Shown piece by piece: positions 6,912 to 15,650 of a DNA stretch of 64,000 nucleotides. A model generated the notes under the pieces. The model had not been told where the DNA came from, made no database searches, and saw only the letters and a program-made list of their open reading frames with translations. The DNA comes from Thermus filiformis (GTDB lineage Bacteria; Deinococcota; Deinococci; Deinococcales; Thermaceae): positions 36,024 through 100,023 of the forward strand of contig NZ_JPSL02000038.1 in NCBI RefSeq assembly GCF_000771745.2. Reading direction: 5' to 3'. Numbering within the stretch: position 1 is the stretch's first letter; each line of letters opens with the position of its first letter. The position numbers were made by a program, and so were the translations under genes.

Positions 6912-9011
6912 ATGGGGGTCCTCTCCGTCCTCCTGCCCCTTCCCCTCGGCCCCATGAGCTACCTTCCGCCCTTCGGGTTCGCGGGGGAGGCTTTGGGCCG
7001 CCGGGTGGCCGTGCCCTGGCGGGGGGAGGTGCGGGTGGGGGTGGTGGTGGAGGAGCTCCCCGCCGAGGCCCGGCCCTCCCTGCGCCACGCCGTCGCCCTC
7101 TTGGACGAGAAGCCCTTCCTGAGGCCCCAGGAGATCGCCTTTCTGAGGGAGGCCGCCCGCTACCTCTTCGCCCCGGAGGGCCTGGTCCTGATGGACCTCC
7201 TCCCCCCTTTCCCTCCCCTAGAGCACCGGGTGCGCCTCCTGCCGGAGGCGGACCCCGGCCTTCTTCCCCCAGGCCTCGAGGCCCTTTCGGACTGGCAGGA
7301 GGCCCGGGGGTTTGACCCAAAGCTTCTGGACCTCCTCCGGGAGAACGGGGTCCTGGAGGAGGAGGTGCGCTTCCGGCGGCAGAACCCCGCTTTGTGGCTC
7401 CACCCCGCTGAGAGGGACGGTCCCCTTTCCGAGGAGGAGGAGCGGGCCTACCGGGCCCTTTTGGAGATGGGCCAGGCCCGGAGCATGGCGGAGCTGGCCC
7501 GGAAGGCCGGGGTGAGCGTGCGGGTGGTCCAGCGCCTCCTGAAGCGGGGGGTGTTCCGGCTGGCCCCGGCCAGGCGGCCCGCAGAGCCGGTGGAGCCCCT
7601 CCTTCTGCCCGAGCTCCCGGGCCGGATCAATGGGGGGCGGCTTCCCGACCGGCTGCGCCTCCTCATGGGCCTTATCCAGGGGAAGCGGGCCTTGGTTCTC
7701 TTCCCGGAGGTGGCCCTCCTCGAGGCCTACCTCCGCCACTTTCCCGAGGCTTACCCCCTGCACGGGGGGCTTTCCGTGGAGGAGAGGGCCCGGCTTTTTG
7801 AGGACCCCCCCGGCCAGGTCTTCGCCACCTACCAGGGCCTCCTCCTCCCCGCTGACTGGGACCTGATCGTGGTGGTGGAGGAGGGGAGCGAGAGCTACAA
7901 GCTTTCATCTGGAAGCCGGGCCTTCATCCCCCCTTTGGCCGAGCTCAGGGCCCGGCTTCTGGGCGTCCCCCTGGTCTACCTGGGCCAGGTCCCCAGCGTG
8001 GAGGTCCTGGACCGGCCGGGCTACACCTTTCCCGTGCCCAGGCCCAGGCTCCACCTGGTGGACCTGAACCGGGCCCGGGGCTGGCCCTTCACCGGGGAGG
8101 CCTGGGCCCTTCTGCAGCAGGTGGAGGCCCGGGGCCGCCAGGCCCTGGTCCTTTCGGGCAGGAAGGGGTACAGCGCCCTCCTCAGGTGCAGGGACTGCGG
8201 CTACAAGCCCATGTGCCCCAACTGCGCCCTGCCCCTTCGGTACCACGAGCACCGCCTCCTCTGCCACCAGTGCGGCCACGAGGAGCCCCCTCCCCCCCTC
8301 TGCCCCCGGTGCGGCTCGGACCTGATAGAGCCCCGGGGCCCCGGCCTGGACTGGCTTTACAAGGAGCTGAAGGAAAAGCTCTCCCTCCCCGTCTTCCGCC
8401 TTTCCCGGGACAAACGCGACGACCTCGAGCCCCTCCTTAGGGGAGAGCCCGGGGTCCTGGTGGCGACCACCCTGGTCCTCCGGGGCCCCCTTCTGCCCGA
8501 CCTGGCCCTCGTCCTCCTGCCCTACGCGGACGGCTTCATCTACGAGGGGGACTTCCGGGCGCAGGAGCGCTACCACCGCCTCCTCTGGGCCCTTACCGAG
8601 CTCCACCCCGCCCGGCGGCCCCTTCTGGCCCTGCAGACCTTTGAGCCCGACCACCCGGTTCACCAGGGCCTCCTCGAGGGGAGCGTGGAGGCCTACCTCC
8701 ACCGGGAGAAGGCCCTGCGGGAGGCTTTGGACTACCCTCCGAAGACGCGGATGCTGAAGCTGGAGGTCGCCCACCCCAAGGAGCCGGTGGCCCGGGAGCG
8801 GGCCCTGGCCCTGGCGGAGGCCCTGAAGGGGGAGGAGGGGGTCATGGGCCCCGCCCCCGCCCCCGTTCCCCGGGTCAAGGGGAGGTACGTCTTTCACCTC
8901 CTCCTCAAAGGGAGCACCGAGCGGCTGGCGGCCCTCCTCGCCCGTTTGGACAGCAGGTGGTATAAACTGGACCCCGACCCCTTGCGCTTCGTGGGCCTTC
9001 TGGAAGACTGA
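6912..9011 (+). CDS. priA: Primosomal protein PriA, degenerate helicase
   Basis: Replication-restart protein of 699 residues. The N-terminal DNA-binding domain starts MGVLSVLLPLPLGPMSYLPP. The zinc-binding domain is intact (CRDCGYKPMCPNC, then CHQCG and CPRCG). The helicase core is recognisable (GKRALVLFPEVALLEAYL, PLHGGLSVEERARLF) but the Walker A GxGKT is missing and the DEEH box reads VVVEEGSESYK. It is therefore probably a pseudohelicase that keeps DNA binding and loading roles, as reported for Deinococcus PriA. An in-frame extension upstream of 6912 was rejected as low-complexity. Confidence 0.9.
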   Translation: MGVLSVLLPLPLGPMSYLPPFGFAGEALGRRVAVPWRGEVRVGVVVEELPAEARPSLRHAVALLDEKPFLRPQEIAFLREAARYLFAPEGLVLMDLLPPFPPLEHRVRLLPEADPGLLPPGLEALSDWQEARGFDPKLLDLLRENGVLEEEVRFRRQNPALWLHPAERDGPLSEEEERAYRALLEMGQARSMAELARKAGVSVRVVQRLLKRGVFRLAPARRPAEPVEPLLLPELPGRINGGRLPDRLRLLMGLIQGKRALVLFPEVALLEAYLRHFPEAYPLHGGLSVEERARLFEDPPGQVFATYQGLLLPADWDLIVVVEEGSESYKLSSGSRAFIPPLAELRARLLGVPLVYLGQVPSVEVLDRPGYTFPVPRPRLHLVDLNRARGWPFTGEAWALLQQVEARGRQALVLSGRKGYSALLRCRDCGYKPMCPNCALPLRYHEHRLLCHQCGHEEPPPPLCPRCGSDLIEPRGPGLDWLYKELKEKLSLPVFRLSRDKRDDLEPLLRGEPGVLVATTLVLRGPLLPDLALVLLPYADGFIYEGDFRAQERYHRLLWALTELHPARRPLLALQTFEPDHPVHQGLLEGSVEAYLHREKALREALDYPPKTRMLKLEVAHPKEPVARERALALAEALKGEEGVMGPAPAPVPRVKGRYVFHLLLKGSTERLAALLARLDSRWYKLDPDPLRFVGLLED

Positions 9012-9027
9012 TGCCACAGGTGGCAGG

Positions 9028-10158
9028 ATGCGGACGGCCTGGCTGGAGATAGACCTGGACGCCTTAGAGTACAACTGGCGCCTGATTCAGACCAAGGCGC
9101 AAGGGGAGGTCATCCCCGTGCTGAAGGCGGACGCCTACGGGCACGGGGCCCTTTTCCTGGCCCGCTACCTCCTCGCCCGGGGGGCCCGGCGGGTGGCCGT
9201 GGCCCGCGTCTCCGAAGGGCGGGCCCTGCGCCAGGGGGGGGTGGAGGGGGAGGTCCTCCTCCTGGGGAGCCTCCACCCCCTCGAGGCCGAGGAGGCCCTG
9301 AGGTGGGGCCTCGTCCCGAGCCTTTCCACCTGGGAGGCCGCTTTGGCCCTTTCCCAGAGGGCCCGGGCCCTGGGCCTTTCCCCCCGGGCCCACCTGGAGG
9401 TGGACACGGGGATGCACCGCACCGGGGTGGACTGGCGCGAGGCGGCCGCCTTTTACCACCGCCTCCGGGAGCTGGGGGTCCGGGTGGAGGGGGTCTACAC
9501 CCACCTGGCCAGCGCGGAGGAGGACCCGGCCTTCACCGAGCTCCAGCGCAGGCGGTTCGCCGAGGTGCGCCGGGCCTTGGGGGAGGGGCCCTTGTACCAC
9601 CTGGAGAACTCCGCCGGCCTCTTCCTCTACGGCCCCTCCGCCCAAGGGGTGCGGGTGGGGCTGGCCCTTTACGGCCTCTTCCCGGGGGTGGGGCTTCGGC
9701 CTATCTTGCGCCTCAAGGCCCGGCCCACCCTGGTGAAGCGGCTGGAGAGGGAGGCCCGGGTGGGCTACGGGGGGGAGTACGTGGCCAAAGGCGGGGAGTG
9801 GCTCGCCACCTTGCCCGTGGGCTACGCGGACGGACTGCCCCGGGGCCAGGCCCGCTGGGTCCGGGGGCCGGACGGGGCCCTTCTCCCCATCGTGGGCCGG
9901 ATCTCCATGGACCAGATCGCCGTGCGCCTGGAGGGGCCGGTGGGCCTCGAGGCGGTCTTTGAGGTGATCGGGAAGGAGGGAAAGACCAGCCTCTTCGCCC
10001 TGGCCGAGGCCCGGGGCACCATCGTCTACGAGGCCGCCACCAGCCTGAAGCGCCTTCCCCGCCTTTACCTGGCCCAGGGGCGCGTGTACGCTGAGGAGGA
10101 TGCAGGCGGTGCGCCTCTTCCAGGGCTACCTCTGGCACCCGAGGGGGATGGCCTTTGA
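9028..10158 (+). CDS. alr: Alanine racemase
   Basis: PLP enzyme of 376 residues converting L-alanine to D-alanine for peptidoglycan. The PLP lysine is K33 in VLKADAYGHG; the TIM-barrel and C-terminal domain motifs HLENSAG and RISMDQI are present. Length matches the family. It follows priA by 16 bp on the same strand, and its 3' end overlaps the next small gene by 59 bp. Confidence 0.95.
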   Translation: MRTAWLEIDLDALEYNWRLIQTKAQGEVIPVLKADAYGHGALFLARYLLARGARRVAVARVSEGRALRQGGVEGEVLLLGSLHPLEAEEALRWGLVPSLSTWEAALALSQRARALGLSPRAHLEVDTGMHRTGVDWREAAAFYHRLRELGVRVEGVYTHLASAEEDPAFTELQRRRFAEVRRALGEGPLYHLENSAGLFLYGPSAQGVRVGLALYGLFPGVGLRPILRLKARPTLVKRLEREARVGYGGEYVAKGGEWLATLPVGYADGLPRGQARWVRGPDGALLPIVGRISMDQIAVRLEGPVGLEAVFEVIGKEGKTSLFALAEARGTIVYEAATSLKRLPRLYLAQGRVYAEEDAGGAPLPGLPLAPEGDGL

Positions 10159-10417
10159 CCGGGGGCTCCTTCCCGAGGAGGTGGAGGGGGCCCGCCTCCT
10201 CCTGGACGAGGTCCCGCCCCCCACCCCCTTCTTTGAGGACGGCACCCCCACCGCCACCCAGCGGTTTTACCAGCTCACCCTGGTGGTCAAGACGGAAGAG
10301 CCCCCCGAAGCCCTCCACCCCTGGGCCGAGCGGGTGGAGAAGGCCCTGAGGCCCCTCCTCGAGGGCCTGCCGCCCCAGGTGGGCTGGCTCCTTTTGGAGG
10401 ACCTCCGCCCCCTATAG
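10100..10417 (+). CDS. Hypothetical protein, 105 residues
   Basis: I do not recognise the family. The protein begins MQAVRLFQGYLWHPRGMAF, is acidic and proline-rich, and has no signal peptide or membrane segment. A good ribosome binding site (GAGGAGG) sits just before the ATG, which lies inside the 3' end of alr, so translation is probably coupled. The codon use (third-position G/C) is like its neighbours, which supports a real gene. A later start is possible. Confidence 0.65.
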   Translation: MQAVRLFQGYLWHPRGMAFDRGLLPEEVEGARLLLDEVPPPTPFFEDGTPTATQRFYQLTLVVKTEEPPEALHPWAERVEKALRPLLEGLPPQVGWLLLEDLRPL

Positions 10418-10419
10418 GC

Positions 10420-10446
10420 CTTGCGCCAAGCTGGGATGGGATTATT
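10420..10446. repeat. Partial stop-codon repeat (Thermus palindrome family)
   Basis: Reads, on the minus strand, TAATCCCATCCCAGCTTGG and then CGCAAG. It is a one-arm copy of the palindromic family found at eight other places here, and its TAA is the stop codon of the neighbouring gene that ends at 10442. Confidence 0.6.
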
Positions 10447-11119
10447 TGCGGAGGAGGAAGGCCAGGAGGAAGGAGACCGCCCCCAGGCCGAGGGCCAGAA
10501 GGGCGGGGTAGGGCGGCGGGGTCTTCCGCACAGGCGGCAGAACCCCCGTCTGGTAGGCCCGGGTCTGGTCCTCGGCCAGGACGTCCACCGCGTTGGGCAT
10601 CCCCGGGGGGGCGGCCAGGGTCCAGGGGCCCGGCTCGAGGGCCGCGGGCCGGAAGAACCAGGGGGCGAAGGGGTCGTAAAGCCCCACGGCCACGTAGTAG
10701 CCGTACGCCCCTGGGGGGAGGCCGGTGTGGAGGACCAGCTCCTCCCCCACCTTCTCCGCCCGCACCGGGGTGGCCTCGCCCTCTGGGGTGCGCTTCTCTC
10801 CTCCGAAGCCCGTGAGCAGGAAGGCCACCTCCCACCCTTCCCCTTTCGGGGTCCTGAACCCGGCCCCCGGCAGGACCTCCTCACCCCCGGGGCCGGTGTC
10901 CAGGTAGACGGCCACCGTGGCCAGGGAGAAGCCCAGGGGGGCCTCCAGGGGGTTAGGGTAGCGGGCGAGCCGCACCCTCAGGACCAGCTCCTCCCCCTCC
11001 TCCACACAGAGGCCCAGAAGGTCCGCATAGCCCCGGCCCGCCTCCTGGAAGAGGGCGGCCTGGGGGTACTGGTAGGCCAGGCCCTGGTCGTCGCCGGGGG
11101 GGTCGGTGAAGCACAGCAC
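10442..11119 (-). CDS. Glucodextranase C-terminal-like domain protein, membrane-anchored
   Basis: 225 residues. The N-terminus LCFTDPPGDDQGLAYQYP and the following beta-rich region resemble the C-terminal domain of glucodextranases (DPxGDDxGPG signature). The C-terminus has one hydrophobic helix (ALLALGLGAVSFLLAFLLRK) that could anchor it in the membrane. No signal peptide is visible after the GTG start, so topology is uncertain. It lies 7 bp after yvcK and is likely in the rapZ-yvcK operon. A surface or carbohydrate-binding role is inferred. Confidence 0.65.
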   Translation of the reverse strand: MLCFTDPPGDDQGLAYQYPQAALFQEAGRGYADLLGLCVEEGEELVLRVRLARYPNPLEAPLGFSLATVAVYLDTGPGGEEVLPGAGFRTPKGEGWEVAFLLTGFGGEKRTPEGEATPVRAEKVGEELVLHTGLPPGAYGYYVAVGLYDPFAPWFFRPAALEPGPWTLAAPPGMPNAVDVLAEDQTRAYQTGVLPPVRKTPPPYPALLALGLGAVSFLLAFLLRK

Positions 11120-11126
11120 CTTCCTC

Positions 11127-12314
11127 TTATACCAGGTCCAGCAGGGCCCGGACGAGCTTGGCCGGGTCGTGCTGGGCCAGGCCGCCCTCCTCCAGGAAGT
11201 CCCCTTCCACCACCTCCACCCGGTCGGCCCGGAACGGGGCGGGGTCGTAGGCCACCGGGTGCTGCCCCTCCTGGGCGTACCGCTTAAGGACCGCCTCGGG
11301 GATGGGGCCGGTGTGGACCAGGACCACCTCCGGCCTCCGGCCCAGGTGGTGGCTCACCGCCTTGTAGTGGTCGTAGGCGCTCATCCCGTCCGTCTCCCCG
11401 GGCTCGGTCATGATGTTGACGATGTAGACCAGGCGGCCCGGGGCCTTGGCCAGGGCCTCCCTTAGGGGCAGGAAGCTCGGGATGACGCTGGTGTAGAGGC
11501 TGCCCGGCCCCAGGACCAACAGGCGGGCCCGCCGGACCGCCTCCAGGGCCTCGGGCATCACCTCCTTGGGCTCCGGGTGGAGGAAGACCTCCTTGACCCT
11601 TCCCCGGGCCTCCCGCAAGGCCACCTCCCCCAGGACCTCCCGGCCGTCTTGGAGGAGGGCCCGGAGCCGGACCGCCTCCGGGGTGGCGGGGAGGACCTGG
11701 CCCCGCAGGTTCAAAATGGCGTTCGCCTCCCGGATGGCCAGGGCGAAGCCCTCCGCCACCTCGTTCAGGGTGACCAGGAAGAGGTTCCCGAAGGTGTGGC
11801 CTTTGAGCTCCCCCCGGTCAAACCGGTAGGCCATCAGCTCGGGCAGGCTGGGGTGGTCGGAGAGGGCGGCCAGGCAGTCCACCAGGTCCCCCACCGCAGG
11901 GATGCCGAAGGTGAGCCGGAGGCGGCCCGTGGACCCCCCGTCGTCGGTCACGGCCACAAGGGCGGTGAGGTTGGCGGTGTGCTCCTTGAGCCCCTTGAGC
12001 ACCCGGGAAAGCCCGCTTCCCCCTCCGAAGGCCACCACCTTTGGCCCCTGCTCGAGGCGCCGGCGCACGTAGACCCGCTCCGGCACCTCCTCGGGCTCGG
12101 TGATGGCGGAGAGGAGGCTCCGGTTCATGGCCCTAAGGCCCAGCACCGCCCCCAGGCCCCCCGCCAGGACCAGGGCCCAGGGCCAGGGGGGCGGGGGGAA
12201 GAAGGGGGAGAGCCCCCAGGCGGCCAGGAGGGCCGAGAGGAGGGCGAAGAGGGCGTACCGCTTCACCCGCATCCCAGGGACGAGCCAGCGCCAGACCTTA
12301 CTCCTTCTCCACAT
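11127..12314 (-). CDS. yvcK: YvcK/CofD-like gluconeogenesis factor
   Basis: 395 residues. The conserved core starts VVAFGGGSGLSRVLKGLK and includes VTDDGGSTGRLR, NLFLVTLNEV and LGPGSLYTSVIPS, all hallmarks of the YvcK family, which binds UDP-sugars and is needed for cell shape on gluconeogenic carbon. An N-terminal extension of about 90 residues has two hydrophobic helices, so this copy is probably membrane-tethered. It overlaps rapZ by 17 bp, the same pairing as yvcJ-yvcK in Bacillus. Confidence 0.92.
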   Translation of the reverse strand: MWRRSKVWRWLVPGMRVKRYALFALLSALLAAWGLSPFFPPPPWPWALVLAGGLGAVLGLRAMNRSLLSAITEPEEVPERVYVRRRLEQGPKVVAFGGGSGLSRVLKGLKEHTANLTALVAVTDDGGSTGRLRLTFGIPAVGDLVDCLAALSDHPSLPELMAYRFDRGELKGHTFGNLFLVTLNEVAEGFALAIREANAILNLRGQVLPATPEAVRLRALLQDGREVLGEVALREARGRVKEVFLHPEPKEVMPEALEAVRRARLLVLGPGSLYTSVIPSFLPLREALAKAPGRLVYIVNIMTEPGETDGMSAYDHYKAVSHHLGRRPEVVLVHTGPIPEAVLKRYAQEGQHPVAYDPAPFRADRVEVVEGDFLEEGGLAQHDPAKLVRALLDLV

Positions 12315-13116
12315 CGCGGTGCGTCACCTCCACCTGGAAGCGGGCGGAAAGCTCCTCCGCCAGCCTCTCCGCCACCGCCACACTCCGGTGCTTTCCCCCC
12401 GTGCACCCGATGGCCGCGGTGTAGGCCAGCCGGCCCTCCTTCCTCGCCCCCTCGGCCGCCAGGCCCAAGGTGGTGAGGAGGGCCCGGTAGTAGGGCTCCG
12501 TCTCCTCCCGGAAGACGTAGGCCCGGACCTCGGGGTCCAGGCCGGTGCGGGGCCTAAGGGCGGGGTCGTAGTGGGGGTTGGGAAGGGGGCGGACGTCCAG
12601 GACCAGGTCCGCCTCCTGGGGCGGGCCCCACTTGAACCCGAAGGAGATGAGCCGGAGCAAGAACCCCCGTTCCTCCCCCAGGAAGCGGGCCAGGGCCTCC
12701 GTTAGGGCTCTGGGGGTGAGGTCGGAGGTGTCCAGGACCAGGTCGGCCCGGGCCCGCAAGGGGGAGAGGGCCTTGCGCTCCTCGCCGATCTCCCGCATCA
12801 GGTTGCCCGCCCCCAGGGGGTGGAGGCGCCGGGTGAGGTTGTAGCGGCGGAGGAGGACCTCGGGCTTGGCCTCGAGGAAGACCACCTGGGGCCTGAGCTC
12901 CTCAAGGGCGCCTTCCAGGGCCCCGAAGAAGGGCAGGGTGCGGGCGTCCACCACCACCCCCGCCCGCTCCACCCCGCTTTCCTGGAGCGTTTGCACCAGG
13001 CCGGGCCAGAGGGCGGGGGGGAGGTTGTCCACCATGAAGTAGCCCAGGTCCTCCAGGGCGTTCCTCGCTGTGGTCTTCCCCGCCCCGGACAGCCCGGAAA
13101 GGACCAGAAACCTCAT
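12298..13116 (-). CDS. rapZ: RNase adapter protein RapZ / nucleotide-binding YvcJ
   Basis: 272 residues. P-loop GLSGAGKTTARNALEDLGY at the N-terminus and the C-terminal signature IGCTGGKHRSVAVAE identify the RapZ/YvcJ family, which binds GTP/ATP and, in enterobacteria, controls GlmS through small RNA processing. Whether it binds RNA in Thermus is not shown. It is the first gene of the rapZ-yvcK operon. A TATAAG box at 13126-13131 lies close enough to the ATG for a near-leaderless mRNA. Confidence 0.93.
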   Translation of the reverse strand: MRFLVLSGLSGAGKTTARNALEDLGYFMVDNLPPALWPGLVQTLQESGVERAGVVVDARTLPFFGALEGALEELRPQVVFLEAKPEVLLRRYNLTRRLHPLGAGNLMREIGEERKALSPLRARADLVLDTSDLTPRALTEALARFLGEERGFLLRLISFGFKWGPPQEADLVLDVRPLPNPHYDPALRPRTGLDPEVRAYVFREETEPYYRALLTTLGLAAEGARKEGRLAYTAAIGCTGGKHRSVAVAERLAEELSARFQVEVTHRDVEKE

Positions 13117-13164
13117 GCTTTAGAGCTTATACCCTCGGCCTCCCTTTGGCAGAGCCGCGTATTT

Positions 13165-13191
13165 GAAGGAAACGGCAGTCCAGTTTCCTTC
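13165..13191. promoter_or_regulatory. Inverted repeat upstream of rapZ
   Basis: Perfect 9-bp inverted repeat GAAGGAAAC (13165-13173) and GTTTCCTTC (13183-13191) with a 9-bp spacer, about 50 bp upstream of the rapZ start and partly flanked by CGCGTA on both sides. It could be an operator or an RNA hairpin. Nothing in the window says which protein would bind it. Confidence 0.4.
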
Positions 13192-13213
13192 GCGTACGTG
13201 GTCCCGTCAAAAG

Positions 13214-13273
13214 GCTTGGGAAAGGCTTTGCCCGGGCCCCCATCCTGGCGCTAGCCAGGATGGCGTGGTATCA
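13214..13273. repeat. Stop-codon palindromic repeat
   Basis: Contains the hairpin CATCCTGGC-GCTA-GCCAGGATG preceded by the family flank CTTGGGAAAGGCTTTG. Read on the minus strand it begins TGATACCAC, where TGA is the stop of the gene at 13271-13648. The same arrangement is seen at eight other loci in this window. Confidence 0.75.
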
Positions 13274-13648
13274 CTCGCCCACGAGGATGAGCGCCCCCTC
13301 CTCGAGGAGGACGACGCGGAGGAGGAACCTGTGGCGGGGGTTTTGCACCACCTTCTCCTCAGGGCTCTCGAGGACCAGCCGGTACCCGGTGGAGAGGAAG
13401 CTTTGAAGGAAGCTCTGGACCGCCACGCTCCGCAAGGGGCCCCGGGCGGGGAGGAAGTAGGCGGTCTTCTTGGCGGTCTTTAGGAGGGGAAGGTAGGGCT
13501 CGAGGCCCTTTCCCAAAGCCTTCTGCGCCCCCGCCGGCAGGCGCACCCCCGGGTCCAGGTCCAGGTTGCTTGCGGGCTTGAAGGTAAACCCCGCCACCTG
13601 CCCCCACGCCAAGCCCAAGAGCGCCACCATCCAGGCCAAGCCCCGCAT
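13271..13648 (-). CDS. Hypothetical secreted protein, 125 residues
   Basis: Starts with a clear signal peptide (MRGLAWMVALLGLAWGQVAG, probable cleavage after AWG) followed by a small soluble domain. I do not recognise the family. The TGA stop coincides with the start of a palindromic repeat. It stands alone between two repeat loci. Confidence 0.7.
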   Translation of the reverse strand: MRGLAWMVALLGLAWGQVAGFTFKPASNLDLDPGVRLPAGAQKALGKGLEPYLPLLKTAKKTAYFLPARGPLRSVAVQSFLQSFLSTGYRLVLESPEEKVVQNPRHRFLLRVVLLEEGALILVGE

Positions 13649-13692
13649 TCCGACCTCCTTGGAAAGACAGTATACCCCGGGCCCTTTTCCGC

Positions 13693-13795
13693 CCGGGGTG
13701 GCTTGCCGGGGCCCCCATCCTGGCGCAAGCCAGGATGGGGTGGTTTACCGGGGCCCCCGGCTTGGCGCGGGGCCTGGCTGGGGTGGGATTAGACC
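13693..13795. repeat. Tandem stop-codon palindromic repeats
   Basis: Two hairpin units: CATCCTGGC-GCAA-GCCAGGATG and a decayed second copy built on GGCTTGGCGCGGGGCC, joined by the family linker TGGTTTACCGGGGCCCC. On the minus strand the array starts TAATCCCACCCC, whose TAA is the stop codon of the CPBP gene at 13789. Confidence 0.75.
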
Positions 13796-14589
13796 CCTCT
13801 GCGCCTCAGGTACAGGTTGAAGGCCGCCAGGAGGAAGAGGCCGGGGAGGCCCAAGACCCCCACCAGAAGGTCGTTCGTCCGCTCCACTGCCAAAAGGGAG
13901 AGGCCGGCCACCGCGTTGAGGGTGCCGTGGAGGAGGGCCGCCGCCAGGAGGGAGCCCCCCTTCTCCCGCACGTAGAGGAGGGCCGGGGTGAGGAGGAGGG
14001 TGAAGAAGGTCATCATCCCCACCCCCGCCAAGGGGTGCTGGGGGTAGTTGTAGCCGAGAAGGACCAGGGGGGCGTGCCAGAGCCCCCAAACGAGGCCGAT
14101 GTCCAAGGAGGCGGGCCAGAAGCCCCGCTCCTTGAGCCGCTCCCAGAGGTAGCCCCGCCACATGAGCTCCTCCCCCAAGGCGGCTAAGAGGTTCACCGTG
14201 GCCCCCGCCAGGAGGCCCTGTAGGAGGAGGACTCCCCACCAGAGGGCCTCGGGGAGGCTCTGGGCGTTCGGGATGGCCGCAAGGAGGTCCTGAAGCCCCC
14301 GCCACCTTCCGAAGGGGAGGGAGAGGGGGATGGAGAGGAGGGTGAGCCCCACCGGGAGGAGCCAGGCGAGGAGCCAGTAGCGGTTCGGCCTCAGGGCGAG
14401 GGGGAGCCTCACCCCCTCTCGGCCCGCGAAGTAAAGGGCCACCAGGCCCGGCGTCCACATGTAGGCCACGGCGAAGAGGGCGAAGCCGGGGGTGCCCAGC
14501 CTTCCACCCAGGAGGAGGTAGAGGCCGAAAAGCCCCCAGGAGAGGGCGTAGGTCCAGAAGAGGGCCCGCTGAAGGCTACTTTCTTTCAT
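13789..14589 (-). CDS. CPBP intramembrane metalloprotease family protein
   Basis: Integral membrane protein of 266 residues with about seven to eight hydrophobic segments. The three CPBP (CAAX protease, Abi) motifs are visible: [26 protein letters not shown] and LLHGTLNAV. The paired glutamates and histidines would bind the metal. Substrate is unknown. It is the third gene of an SPFH-RHH-CPBP operon, overlapping the RHH gene by 14 bp, so it is probably made together with them. Confidence 0.88.
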   Translation of the reverse strand: MKESSLQRALFWTYALSWGLFGLYLLLGGRLGTPGFALFAVAYMWTPGLVALYFAGREGVRLPLALRPNRYWLLAWLLPVGLTLLSIPLSLPFGRWRGLQDLLAAIPNAQSLPEALWWGVLLLQGLLAGATVNLLAALGEELMWRGYLWERLKERGFWPASLDIGLVWGLWHAPLVLLGYNYPQHPLAGVGMMTFFTLLLTPALLYVREKGGSLLAAALLHGTLNAVAGLSLLAVERTNDLLVGVLGLPGLFLLAAFNLYLRRRGV

Positions 14590-14755
14590 CTTTCTCCTCC
14601 TTTTCCTCCTTCCACCGGCCCGCCCGCCGGGCCGCCTCTTTCAGGAGGTACTCTATCTGGGCATTGACGCTCCGAAGCTCGTCCTGCGCCCACTTCTCCA
14701 GGACGGCGTAGAGCCTGGGGTCTAGGCGCAGGAGGAACTTCTTCCGTTCAGGCAT
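14576..14755 (-). CDS. Arc-type ribbon-helix-helix DNA-binding protein
   Basis: A 59-residue protein. The N-terminus [20 protein letters not shown] is the beta strand and first helix of a ribbon-helix-helix fold, followed by the second helix [19 protein letters not shown] and a basic/acidic tail. RHH proteins dimerise and bind palindromes. The gene overlaps both its neighbours (8 bp with SPFH, 14 bp with CPBP). It is a natural candidate for binding the perfect palindrome in the operon promoter (15599-15632); that link is inference. Confidence 0.8.
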   Translation of the reverse strand: MPERKKFLLRLDPRLYAVLEKWAQDELRSVNAQIEYLLKEAARRAGRWKEEKEEKDERK

Positions 14756-15593
14756 AGAGGGTGCCGGCGTTCAGCACGGGTTGAGCCTGGTTTTCCGAAA
14801 CCAGGGCCACCAGGAGGTTGTTGACCATGGCGGCTTTCCGTTCCTCGTCCAGTTCCACCACCCCTTCGCTTTTCAGCATCTCCAGGGCCTCCTTGACCAT
14901 CCCGACCGCCCCTTCCACGATGAGGCGGCGGGCCGCCACCACCGCCTTAGCCTGCTGCCGGCGGAGCATGGCCTGCGCGATCTCGGGCGCGTAGGCCAGG
15001 TGGGTGAGCCGCGCTTCCAGGACCTCCACGCCCGCCACCTCGAGGCGGAACTGGACCTCCCGCTTCAGTTCCTCCGCGATCTCCTCGGGGTTTTCCCGCA
15101 AGGAGCGCTCCCCTTCCGGCGCATCGTAAGGGTAGCGGCTCGCCAACGTCCGCAGGGCGGTCTCCGACTGGATCGCCACGAACTCCTTGTAGTTTTCCAC
15201 CGCGAAGAGGGCCTTGGCCGAGTCCACCACTCGCCAGACCACCACGGCGGCGATCTCAATGGGGTTGCCCATGGCGTCGTTCACTTTGAGCTTCTCGGAG
15301 GTGAAGTTGTGCACCTTCAGGGAGACCGGCTTCTTCAGCGCCAAGGGGTTGGCGAAGTGAAACCCCTCCTGCCGCACGCTCCCCGTATAACGGCCCAGGA
15401 AGACCAGGACCCGGGCCTCGTTCGGCTGGACGGTGAAGAAGCCGGGGAGCATGAGGACGAAGAGGCCCAGGGGCAGGGCGGACCCGATTTGTTTGTTGTA
15501 AATCCCGTATGCGCTCCAGGCGAAAAGGGCCAGGGCTACTCCCAGGGCCAGAAAGCCGTTCACGTGCCAGGCGGTTCGCTCATGCAGGTTCAT
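14748..15593 (-). CDS. SPFH/band 7 (stomatin-like) membrane protein
   Basis: 281 residues. Two hydrophobic helices (about residues 13-30 and 38-54) precede a band-7 domain beginning [17 protein letters not shown], with the conserved [20 protein letters not shown] region and a C-terminal helical stretch. SPFH proteins form membrane-associated oligomeric scaffolds. It is the first gene of the operon. The ribosome binding site AGGAGG sits inside the right arm of the operator palindrome, 8 bp from the ATG. Confidence 0.88.
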   Translation of the reverse strand: MNLHERTAWHVNGFLALGVALALFAWSAYGIYNKQIGSALPLGLFVLMLPGFFTVQPNEARVLVFLGRYTGSVRQEGFHFANPLALKKPVSLKVHNFTSEKLKVNDAMGNPIEIAAVVVWRVVDSAKALFAVENYKEFVAIQSETALRTLASRYPYDAPEGERSLRENPEEIAEELKREVQFRLEVAGVEVLEARLTHLAYAPEIAQAMLRRQQAKAVVAARRLIVEGAVGMVKEALEMLKSEGVVELDEERKAAMVNNLLVALVSENQAQPVLNAGTLYA

Positions 15594-15598
15594 GCTGT

Positions 15599-15639
15599 CC
15601 TCCTATCAGTGTGATATCACACTGATAGGAGGCTGTCAA
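15599..15639 (-). promoter_or_regulatory. Promoter with perfect 34-bp palindromic operator
   Basis: Promoter: TTGACA (15634-15639), 17-bp spacer, TATCAC (15611-15616). Positions 15599-15632 form a perfect inverted repeat with 17-bp arms; one arm reads CCTCCTATCAGTGTGAT. The palindrome covers the spacer, the -10 box, the predicted start of transcription and the ribosome binding site of the SPFH gene. A bound protein would block the promoter. The RHH protein of the operon is the obvious candidate (inference). Confidence 0.8.
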
Positions 15640-15650
15640 GCCCCGGGGCC

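Noticed and set aside
6894..7088. 65-codon extension of the MFS protein
   Set aside because: It is histidine/proline-rich, lies opposite priA and has no membrane character.
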